In this document: positions 1 through 5,698 of the stretch, piece by piece
Layout: each line of letters begins with the position of its first letter
Position numbering within the stretch: the first letter of the stretch is position 1
NCBI GenBank assembly: GCA_001805085.1
Contig: MHEA01000200.1
Location: 5,181-12,942, forward strand
Length of the DNA stretch: 7,762 bases
Direction: 5' to 3'
DNA from: Nitrospirae bacterium GWC2_57_9
GTDB taxonomy: Bacteria > Nitrospirota > UBA9217
The notes under the pieces: model-generated
What the model was told of the DNA's origin: nothing
The model's input: the letters and a program-made list of their open reading frames with translations, nothing else
Databases searched by the model: none
Made by a program: the position numbers and the translations under genes

Positions 1-309
1 GATCTCGTCCTCGTCGCTCTCGTCGATCGTCGAACACCGCAGGTCCGCGTCATCGATGCCGACTTCGAGTATTTCTGTATAGGTATGGGGCTTCTTCCCG
101 TAGTGAATGCGGTACCCGGCGAGATCGTCCAGCGGTGTGCCGTTGGTGTTGGTCTCCGGCGCATTCCATGTAAGCGTGACGGGCCGCGTTTTTTTCTGCG
201 GACGCGTTTGTTTGCCCGATGCCGGCTGGACATGTGCGGCTCCAGCAGGCTGCGCCAGGAAGAATCCGGTCATGAGAGCTGTCAGGATAAGAAAATTTGT
301 TCTAACCAT
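1..309 (-). CDS. Exported fibronectin type III domain protein (5' part, runs off the left edge)
   Basis: This is the first 103 codons of a gene that stays open to the left edge. The N-terminus, MVRTNFLILTALMTGFFLAQ, is a Sec signal peptide: a basic n-region, a hydrophobic core and a likely cleavage in PAGAA near residue 24. There is no lipobox cysteine. A short basic linker (about residues 32-42) leads into a sequence typical of an FnIII strand pattern: VTLTWNAP at 44-51, then LAGYRIHYG at 63-71. The visible part ends in an acidic stretch (DESDEDE). The ATG at 309 was chosen because it opens the signal peptide; no in-frame ATG lies just upstream, and only a weak GGGA sits before it. Members of this class are secreted or surface proteins that bind partners or carbohydrate; the specific role is unknown. 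It lies about 220 bp downstream of the ATP pyrophosphatase gene, so it may have its own promoter. Confidence 0.82.
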   Translation of the reverse strand, partial: MVRTNFLILTALMTGFFLAQPAGAAHVQPASGKQTRPQKKTRPVTLTWNAPETNTNGTPLDDLAGYRIHYGKKPHTYTEILEVGIDDADLRCSTIDESDEDEI

Positions 310-528
310 AAATATCCCACATGCATCATTTACTATCCCTTTCTGGCTGCCAGGCGGACAATTCCACTCGCGCCGTCAGGGGAAGGACGGGATGAGGGAG
401 GGTATCAAAGGGCGGCTGCGGGGATTTGAATGTACAAACCGGTGTATACCGCTCGTTGAGCGTAACGGTAGTAATGGAGGCCCCTCTCGAAGGAGCCGGG
501 GATGCCAAGTCGCAGGATTGCGTTTGTA
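310..528. other. Intergenic gap between the ATP pyrophosphatase and FnIII genes
   Basis: No convincing gene or strong terminator is visible in this gap. Just past the pyrophosphatase stop, in the minus-strand transcript, GGCTCC and GGGGCC (around 475-500) could pair into a weak hairpin, but no T-run follows. The plus strand at about 355-425 is rich in G and purines (ggggaagg, gatgagggaggg). It resembles the low-complexity repeats often found between genes in environmental genomes; that resemblance is from memory and was not searched. Any promoter for the FnIII gene should lie here, but no clear -35/-10 pair can be named. Confidence 0.5.
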
Positions 529-1572
529 TTAGGCACTCAGTTTCTGCCGTGCTGCTGCGATGAACGCTTCGTTCTGCTCCTCGTAGATCTTGCGGTATCC
601 TTCGTCCCTGGCCATGACGCCTTCGCGCACCAAATTCGCGATCTCCCAGACATAGGGATGGAAGCCGTACCGTTTCAGGTGGACATCGTTGGCAAAGGCG
701 TTCAGGAGGCAGTTCGTGGAGTTGCTGTCCGTGTCCCGGGGCGCCGTCCACCCCATTTTCCCGATCTCCTCGATGATCGCGCCCTCATTATAATGCTCCC
801 ATGCCAGCGGATGGACATTATAAGGAAGTCTGTCGGGGTCCGCATAGTGCGTCTCGTTCAGGAAGTAGGCGTCGATCTCGCTGCCCACGACCTCCCGGAG
901 CGGTTTCAGGACAGCCTGCTGGGTCGTTCGCATGAAGGCCGCGTTGTTCTTCATCAGTGCCGATTCGAGCGGCGCCTGGCCCGGAGACCAGCCATACCCG
1001 ATCAGGGGAATGTCCATTTCTATCGCGGTCTTGAGGCAAAGGGACTTCACAATGCCCATGCAGGAGGTGCAGATGGTGCTCGCCCGCTCGAGCGACTTCC
1101 GGGAATAGAGCTCCCGCTCGGCCGCCGCCGAGAACAGCTTCCTCAGGTTCTTCCACCCGGGCCGGAACAGCATATGGTCGATCCCCAGCTCATCGGTCAC
1201 GGTCCTGATGTTGGCGGTTGCCGCCGGGGACAGGAAGTTGTTGTCCACGGTGAGCGCCAGGACCCGCAGCTTGTACTTGCTCTTGAGCAGCCACATCGTG
1301 TACGTGGAATCCTTGCCCCCGCTGTAGGACATGAGCACATCGTAGGCACGCCTGGTGCCGCGCAGGCGCGGCTTGACCACGAGCTGACCCACCAGCTCCA
1401 GGAACTTCTGCTTGTATTTTTTCTTCTCGTCGGCCTGTTTTTCCCGCTTCCCGGCCGACTTGCGGCAGTGGTTGCAGACGCCGTCATCGCTGAAGGTAAC
1501 GCCGGGGAATGCCGCGGGCAGCACGCAGTTCGTGCAGATCCGGGACAAAGGGAGCGTGAGGTTATTGGTCAT
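529..1572 (-). CDS. N-type ATP pyrophosphatase, N-acetyl-sugar amidotransferase (WbpG/PseA/LegA)-like
   Basis: This 347-residue protein carries the PP-loop SGGKDST at 84-90, the signature of enzymes that adenylate a substrate so that ammonia or sulfur can displace AMP. The N-terminus has two CxxC pairs (Cys13/Cys16 and Cys33/Cys36, the second in GVCNHC) that look like a zinc knuckle. This arrangement is shared with the WbpG/PseA/LegA family, which builds amidino groups on surface sugars. A third CxxC (Cys168/Cys171, in ICTSCMG) and a lone Cys288 add to the set, so a metal or sulfur-transfer role like TtcA/ThiI enzymes is also possible. The ATG at 1572 follows AAAGGA with an 8-nt spacer. Known WbpG-type enzymes take ammonia from a HisH-like partner, which is absent here; it could lie outside the window, or the AsnB-like glutaminase nearby could supply it (inference). 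The PP-loop class is secure; the substrate is unknown. Confidence 0.85.
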   Translation of the reverse strand: MTNNLTLPLSRICTNCVLPAAFPGVTFSDDGVCNHCRKSAGKREKQADEKKKYKQKFLELVGQLVVKPRLRGTRRAYDVLMSYSGGKDSTYTMWLLKSKYKLRVLALTVDNNFLSPAATANIRTVTDELGIDHMLFRPGWKNLRKLFSAAAERELYSRKSLERASTICTSCMGIVKSLCLKTAIEMDIPLIGYGWSPGQAPLESALMKNNAAFMRTTQQAVLKPLREVVGSEIDAYFLNETHYADPDRLPYNVHPLAWEHYNEGAIIEEIGKMGWTAPRDTDSNSTNCLLNAFANDVHLKRYGFHPYVWEIANLVREGVMARDEGYRKIYEEQNEAFIAAARQKLSA

Positions 1573-1580
1573 GGCAATAT

Positions 1581-1586
1581 TCCTTT
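1581..1586 (-). promoter_or_regulatory. Ribosome binding site of the ATP pyrophosphatase gene
   Basis: In the minus-strand transcript, AAAGGA lies 8 nt before the ATG at 1572. It supports independent initiation of this gene, which is not overlapped by the ligase gene upstream. Confidence 0.7.
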
Positions 1587-1637
1587 AGGAACTTAAAATA
1601 GAATCCTGTGCAAAATGGAAAGAAAACTTCAACTTCT

Positions 1638-1715
1638 TTTGACACTGATTTACACTGATTGGATTATGAAGAGTCATGATGTTTCATAGCGTAATCCGCT
1701 TTTATCAGTGTCAAA
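1638..1715. repeat. Long inverted repeat between the ligase and pyrophosphatase genes
   Basis: TTTGACACTGAT at 1638-1649 is perfectly matched by ATCAGTGTCAAA at 1704-1715, giving a 12-bp outer stem. Inside it, GGATTA (1661-1666) pairs with TAATCC (1692-1697), or TATGAA (1665-1670) with TTCATA (1683-1688), and the apex holds the palindrome TCATGA (1674-1679). ACACTGATT also occurs twice in direct repeat (1642-1650 and 1652-1660). The right arm includes the ligase stop codon (1711-1713). Neither transcription direction has a T-run after the stem, so it does not look like a classical intrinsic terminator. It could be a dispersed palindromic element or an mRNA processing or stability structure. 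Confidence 0.75.
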
Positions 1716-3288
1716 GATTTGTTTGAATAGACTCAGCCTGTTCTTTAGCCGGCTCCAGCTTCAGCTCCTTCTTGTCGATCTTTCCGGTGGCGGTCTTGGG
1801 CAGGGTCTCCCTGATCTCCACCTGTTTCGGGACCATGAAGGACTCAAGCCGTTGGGCGCAGTACTTGAGAACGTCCTTCTCCGTAAGGGCGACGCCCCGT
1901 TCAGGCACCACATATGCCTTGATCGCCTGGCCCAGAATCTCGTCGGGGACGCCCACGACCGCCGCCTCGATCACGTCGTCATGTGCGTAGAGAATGTTCT
2001 CGATCTCCCTGGGGCTGACCTTCTCCCCTCCGGACTTGATGATGTCGTCCTTGCGGGCGACGAAATGGAGATACCCCTCCTCGTCCATGAAGAACAGGTC
2101 GCCCGTATGGAAGACGCGCTCTCCGGGATACCGTCCCGGCCGCAGGCAGCGGGCTGTCTCCTCGGGCAGGTTCCAGTACCCCAGCATCACGTTGGCGCCG
2201 CGCACGACCAGCTCCCCGACCTCGTTGGCAGCCGCGCGCTCTCCCTGCTCGTTCACCACATAGACCTCCTCGTTCGGCATTCCCTTTCCCACCGAGGTCG
2301 GCCTCCGGTCGAGCTCTTCGGGAGGAAGGTAAGAGACCCGCTTGCATTCGGTCAGCCCGTACATGGAGTAGATCCTGACGCCGGGAAAGAGCTTTCTCAG
2401 CTTCTGGATATGGCTTTTCGGGAGTGCCGCCGCCGTGTTCGTGATGTAGCGCAGAGCATGGAGATCGACGCTGCCGATGTCCTTGAGCCGCAGGAGCAGG
2501 GCGAAGATCGAAGGCACGCCCGGGAAGCCGGTCACCTCTTCCCGGACCATGGTGTCCAGGATCTGGTAGGGATAGGCAAAGGATTTTTCGAGCACCACCG
2601 TCGCCCCCATCTTGAAGCCCATCAGGACCTGGTAGAGGCCGTAATCGAAGGACAGGGGGAGAACGTTCATGATCACGTCGTATTCCGTGTTCTGGAGATA
2701 GGTCGTGATGGAGCGTGCCGCGGAGACCATGTTCAGATGGGAGAGCATGACTCCCTTCGGCCTGCCCGTAGAACCCGAGGTGTACATGATAGACGCGAGA
2801 TCGAGATCTATGCAGTTCGGGTCGGCTGCGCGCGCACCTGATCGGAGCAGGGCCTCAAAATCGACGAAGGGCCGCTCCGATCCGTTCGGTCCGGTGCCGC
2901 TCACGATGACTGCCCGGAGCGCCGGGCATTTGAGGCCGTCGAGCAAAGGCGCTCTGATCCCCTGCGCGAGCAGGACCTTGGCGGAACAGTCGTTCAGAAT
3001 ATACTCGAGCTTGTCCTTCTTGGTGGTGTGATTGATCATCAGGAAGGCGGCCCCAGCTTTGAGCGCGGCAAACAGGGACAAGACGGCTTCCACGGAATTG
3101 TCCATGAACACCGCCACCCGGTCGCCGCGCCTGACGCCCAGCTCGGCCAGGCCCGAGGCAAGGGCAGCGACGCGGGAGTCGATCTCCGCGAAGGTTAGCC
3201 GCTGCCCGTTATGCACGAGTGCGGTCTTGCCCGGCAGCCGCTCCGCGCTCTGTTCCAGAAAATGATTTACGAGGGTATGTTGACACAT
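1711..3288 (-). CDS. AMP-forming acyl-CoA/acyl-ACP ligase (ANL superfamily)
   Basis: This 525-residue protein has the full set of adenylate-forming enzyme motifs. They are the P-loop YTSGSTGRPKGV at 169-180, MYGLTEC at 309-315, HTGD at 394-397, and a C-terminal lid ending in PKTATGKIDK at 498-507, where Lys503 is the expected catalytic lysine. It should adenylate a carboxylic acid with ATP and pass it to CoA or to a phosphopantetheine arm. The ACP gene directly upstream, which overlaps it by 22 nt, makes that ACP the likely acceptor (inference). The ATG at 3288 follows AGGTGG with a 7-nt spacer, and homology-like sequence (ERLPGKTALVH) begins soon after. Length and motifs resemble the acyl-CoA ligases found in exosortase A/PEP-CTERM gene clusters, but no exosortase gene is in the window. 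The acid it uses is unknown. The gene ends inside the right arm of an inverted repeat. Confidence 0.92.
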   Translation of the reverse strand: MCQHTLVNHFLEQSAERLPGKTALVHNGQRLTFAEIDSRVAALASGLAELGVRRGDRVAVFMDNSVEAVLSLFAALKAGAAFLMINHTTKKDKLEYILNDCSAKVLLAQGIRAPLLDGLKCPALRAVIVSGTGPNGSERPFVDFEALLRSGARAADPNCIDLDLASIMYTSGSTGRPKGVMLSHLNMVSAARSITTYLQNTEYDVIMNVLPLSFDYGLYQVLMGFKMGATVVLEKSFAYPYQILDTMVREEVTGFPGVPSIFALLLRLKDIGSVDLHALRYITNTAAALPKSHIQKLRKLFPGVRIYSMYGLTECKRVSYLPPEELDRRPTSVGKGMPNEEVYVVNEQGERAAANEVGELVVRGANVMLGYWNLPEETARCLRPGRYPGERVFHTGDLFFMDEEGYLHFVARKDDIIKSGGEKVSPREIENILYAHDDVIEAAVVGVPDEILGQAIKAYVVPERGVALTEKDVLKYCAQRLESFMVPKQVEIRETLPKTATGKIDKKELKLEPAKEQAESIQTNL

Positions 3289-3596
3289 GACGCGGCCACC
3301 TGTCCGTCACCGGCCCCCGGGGTGCGTTCGCTCCCGGTCCCGTTCGACTTTTTTTTGAGGATGAAGTTCACGAGATTGTTCACGGAATCGAAATTGTCCG
3401 GGACCAGTTCGTCATCCCTGACGGAAATGCCGTACTTCTCCTCCACGAACGAGACCAGTTCCAGGACGCCCGTGGAATCGATGAGGCCGTTGGCCAGAAA
3501 GGAAACTGTGTCCTTGATACCGCCGTCGTCCACGCCGTAGAGAAAGTTCTCGGCAATGAAAAACCTGATCTCATGCTTGAGCTGCGTAATTGGCAT
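3267..3596 (-). CDS. Acyl carrier protein (phosphopantetheine-binding)
   Basis: This 109-residue protein carries the carrier-protein motif GLIDSTGVLELV at 37-48; Ser41, in the DS pair, is the expected phosphopantetheine attachment site. The predicted helical fold (about 1-82) matches a normal ACP of 75-85 residues. The last 25 or so residues, from KKKSNGTGSE on, form a polar, flexible-looking tail not usual for an ACP; part of it is coded by the sequence that also holds the start of the ligase gene. The ATG at 3596 was preferred to one further upstream because an ACP fold starts there and AAGGGAG sits 8 nt before it. The start lies inside the asnB-like gene (26-nt overlap) and the end lies inside the ligase gene (22-nt overlap), which implies translational coupling. 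It should hold the acyl group made by the ligase for transfer to an acceptor; the acceptor is unknown. Confidence 0.88.
   Translation of the reverse strand: MPITQLKHEIRFFIAENFLYGVDDGGIKDTVSFLANGLIDSTGVLELVSFVEEKYGISVRDDELVPDNFDSVNNLVNFILKKKSNGTGSERTPGAGDGQVAASCVNIPS
3296..3301 (-). promoter_or_regulatory. Ribosome binding site of the acyl ligase gene
   Basis: AGGTGG in the minus-strand transcript lies 7 nt before the ligase ATG at 3288, inside the ACP coding region. Ribosomes finishing the ACP stop only 22 nt past this start, so re-initiation is likely. Confidence 0.65.
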
Positions 3597-5547
3597 TATT
3601 GGCTCTCCCTTCGGTGAAATGGCATGCTCTGGTTTCGAAATTCCTGATGAACAGATCGTGGAGCAGAAGGGTGGACAGGATGAAAACAACGGCCATGTTG
3701 TCCTTGAATCCCGGCACGTTTCCCCCCCTGCACTTCCTGACGAGGAGCTCCGTGTTCTTCGGATCGAAATAACCGGTCTCGCTCAGGTTCCGGGCGGAAA
3801 GAAGCTCCATGACGTACTCCGGCGAGGTGCCCGGGAAGAAGCTCTTGGCATCGGGCGCGCGGTAGGGCTGCTTGGTCCTCGCGGTGATCTCGGCGGGCAG
3901 GAGCCCGGCCATGCTCTTCTTCAATATATACTTTTCCCGGAGCGCCCGCATCTTGATGCCTGCTGGAAGCCGGTTGCAGAACTCGATCACCCGGTGGTCC
4001 AGAAAGGGGAACCGGGACTCGACGGAATGTGCCATGGCGACGCGGTCGCCCTGGGACGAGAGCAGATACCCGGGAAGCAGCGTTTTCATCTCAAGGTACT
4101 GGGCCTGGAGGAGGTCGTCGTTCGTGCCGCCCGGTCCCAGGTACAGGGCCAGTTCGTCCAGCGCGGGCGAGGCGCCCGCGGCGGTCCGGTACTGTTCTGA
4201 AAAGAAGGTCTTGATCATGGACGTCGTTTTCCAGCGCGGCACGTGTGACGAAAACTCCGAAGGCCAGCCAACGCCGCCCGCATTGAAGAAAGCCTCCGCA
4301 TAGGGCAGCGAGCGCACCGGCGAGACCGCCAGCCAGGGATAGAGGCGCTTCAGGATGAGCGGCCTCCACTTCGATCCCCGTCCCCGCTCCAGGAAGCACC
4401 GGACCTTCACCTCCTTGAAGAGGTCGTACCCTGCCAGGATCTCGTCGGCCCCTTCGCCCGTCAGGACCACCTTGTACCCGCTCTCCCGCACGAGCTTCGA
4501 CAGCAGAAAGAGGGGCGCCGGGGCAGTCCGCACCACCGGCTTCTCCGTATGCCAGATGACCTCGGGGAAGGCCGCGCCGATATCATCGTTCGTGCAGGTG
4601 ATGCTGCTGTGATCTGCATTCAGGTGCTGCACCATGCGGCGCTGATACGAACTCTCGTCGAACCCCGCGTCCGCGAAGGTGACGGAAAAAGTGCGGAGCG
4701 GGCTGTCGGTATACCCGTGGATCAGCGCGGTGATGATGGAGGAATCGATGCCGCCGCTCAGATAGGAGCCGACGGGCACGTCGGCGCGGAGCTGCAGCCG
4801 GGTGGCGTCGATCAGGAGGGCGCGAAGCTCTTCGGCGCACTCCTCCTCGGTCCCCGCAAGCGGCTCCGGTCTGAGCTCCGGCTCCCAGTAACCGTGGACG
4901 CGCAGTTCCCCCTCTTTGACCGTGAGATAATGCCCTGCCGGCAGTTCCGAGACGCCGCAGAATGCGGTGCGCGGCGGCACGGTCATCCAGAACGTGGCGA
5001 TCTGGTCGAGGGCAGGAGGGTCGATCCGCCTTTCCACGTGGCGGTCCATGAACAGGGCCTTGATCTCGGAGGCGAAGAGCAGCCTGCCTGCGGCACGGGT
5101 ATAGAAGAGCGGGCGGATGCCCACCCGGTCCCGCGCCGCGAACAGCTCCTTCCGCTTCCGGTCCCAGATCGCAAAAGCGAACTGGCCGTTCAGTTGATGC
5201 AGGCAATCGCGGCCGTGCTCTTCAAAGCAGTGGAGGAGCACCTCGGTGTCGGAACCCGTATAAAAGGTGTGGCCCCGGGCCTGGAGGTCCGTGCGCAATT
5301 CCCGGTAATTGAAGATCTCCCCGTTGAACGTTATCCAGAGCGAGCCGTCCTCGTTGTGCATGGGCTGACCGCCGCCTTCGAGATCGATGATGCTGAGCCG
5401 GGCGTGGCCCAGGCCGATCCGGCTGTCCTGGTAGAAGCCTGCTCCGTCCGGCCCCCGGTGCCGCAGGATGGCGACCATGCTCTCCAGCACATCGCGGGGA
5501 ATGCCCGCGTCATCATGGATATTCAGTATGCCTGCTATGCCGCACAT
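3571..5547 (-). CDS. asnB: Glutamine-hydrolysing asparagine synthetase-like amidotransferase
   Basis: This 658-residue protein has two domains. The N-terminal class II glutaminase starts MCGIAGI, where Cys2 becomes the nucleophile after Met removal, and continues with RGPDG at 31-35, NGEIFNY at 75-81 and GSDTE at 98-102. The C-terminal synthetase domain carries the PP-loop SGGIDSS at 264-270 and LTGEGADE at 362-369. The family hydrolyses glutamine and passes ammonia to an acid activated as acyl-AMP. Its length fits the larger AsnB/AsnO class (about 630 residues), which also includes the amidotransferases of exosortase and capsule clusters, so free asparagine need not be the product. Coupling to an ACP and an acyl ligase favours a biosynthetic amidotransferase (inference). 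The start is fixed by Cys2, yet no Shine-Dalgarno is seen: the 17 bases before the ATG are almost all A and T. The last codons overlap the ACP start by 26 nt. Confidence 0.93.
   Translation of the reverse strand: MCGIAGILNIHDDAGIPRDVLESMVAILRHRGPDGAGFYQDSRIGLGHARLSIIDLEGGGQPMHNEDGSLWITFNGEIFNYRELRTDLQARGHTFYTGSDTEVLLHCFEEHGRDCLHQLNGQFAFAIWDRKRKELFAARDRVGIRPLFYTRAAGRLLFASEIKALFMDRHVERRIDPPALDQIATFWMTVPPRTAFCGVSELPAGHYLTVKEGELRVHGYWEPELRPEPLAGTEEECAEELRALLIDATRLQLRADVPVGSYLSGGIDSSIITALIHGYTDSPLRTFSVTFADAGFDESSYQRRMVQHLNADHSSITCTNDDIGAAFPEVIWHTEKPVVRTAPAPLFLLSKLVRESGYKVVLTGEGADEILAGYDLFKEVKVRCFLERGRGSKWRPLILKRLYPWLAVSPVRSLPYAEAFFNAGGVGWPSEFSSHVPRWKTTSMIKTFFSEQYRTAAGASPALDELALYLGPGGTNDDLLQAQYLEMKTLLPGYLLSSQGDRVAMAHSVESRFPFLDHRVIEFCNRLPAGIKMRALREKYILKKSMAGLLPAEITARTKQPYRAPDAKSFFPGTSPEYVMELLSARNLSETGYFDPKNTELLVRKCRGGNVPGFKDNMAVVFILSTLLLHDLFIRNFETRACHFTEGRANNANYAAQA
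3605..3611 (-). promoter_or_regulatory. Ribosome binding site that fixes the ACP start
   Basis: AAGGGAG in the minus-strand transcript lies 8 nt before the ATG at 3596 and inside the 3' end of the asnB-like coding region. It argues for this start over the upstream in-frame ATG at 3689, which would add about 31 residues unlike any ACP. Confidence 0.7.
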
Positions 5548-5564
5548 TTTTTTTATTAAAAAAA

Positions 5565-5636
5565 TCCGTTCGAATCGTTTGATTCGTTTGAGCCGTTAAC
5601 CATTCAAAGGATTCAAAGCTATTAAACGATTGAAGC
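5565..5636 (-). repeat. Degenerate 9-bp periodic array
   Basis: Read on the minus strand, this stretch divides into eight 9-mers. They include CTTTGAATC and CTTTGAATG side by side (5618-5601), then TCAAACGAA, TCAAACGAT and TCGAACGGA in succession (5591-5565). The first two units (GCTTCAATC, GTTTAATAG) fit more loosely. Within the array, CGAATC-GTTT-GATTCG (5571-5586 on the plus strand) is also an inverted repeat. It could be decayed tandem repeats or spaced protein-binding sites. Confidence 0.5.
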
Positions 5637-5658
5637 TCCCCGCAGCAAGCTGCGGGGA
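5637..5658. repeat. Perfect 10-bp stem palindrome (REP-like)
   Basis: TCCCCGCAGC at 5637-5646 and GCTGCGGGGA at 5649-5658 are perfect inverted copies separated by AA. It lies 41 nt downstream of the epimerase stop. In the minus-strand transcript it is followed by GCTTCAATCGTTTAATAG, which has only short T-runs, so terminator function is possible but weak. The GC-rich core in an AT-rich gap resembles a repetitive extragenic palindrome. Confidence 0.75.
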
Positions 5659-5698
5659 ATGCGTTCACTCCGGAATTCAAACTGTTTTCTCTTCTGCA

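Larger units (their letters stand above)
5548..5698. other. AT-rich gap upstream of the asnB-like gene
   Basis: This 151-bp gap separates the epimerase stop from the asnB-like start and is clearly richer in A and T than the genes around it. It holds a perfect palindrome (5637-5658), a degenerate 9-bp periodic array (5565-5636) and a homopolymer leader just before the ATG (TTTTTTTAATAAAAAAAA on the transcribed sense). A promoter for the asnB operon would be expected here, but no unambiguous -35/-10 pair stands out. Confidence 0.6.

Noticed and set aside
325..365. Sigma-54 or sigma-70 promoter for the FnIII gene
   Set aside because: TGGC and TAGTAA-like words occur, but their spacing fits neither promoter class.
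326..751. A 141-codon open frame on the minus strand after the pyrophosphatase gene
   Set aside because: Most of it overlaps the real pyrophosphatase gene in another frame, and its unique part falls in low-complexity intergenic sequence.
502..1596. A 364-codon open frame on the plus strand
   Set aside because: It lies opposite the PP-loop gene, which has clear family motifs and a ribosome binding site. The plus frame has no recognisable domain and is explained by high GC at codon third positions.
1638..1715. Intrinsic terminator after the acyl ligase
   Set aside because: The stem is strong, but no T-run follows it in the transcribed direction, and the stem overlaps the stop codon.
1708..2841. 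A 377-codon open frame on the plus strand
   Set aside because: It is antisense to the acyl ligase, whose motifs are complete; the frame shows no protein family features.
4549..5559. A 336-codon open frame on the plus strand
   Set aside because: It is antisense to the glutaminase and PP-loop parts of the asnB-like gene and shows no domain.
5565..5636. CRISPR array
   Set aside because: The units are only 9 bp, degenerate and without spacers.
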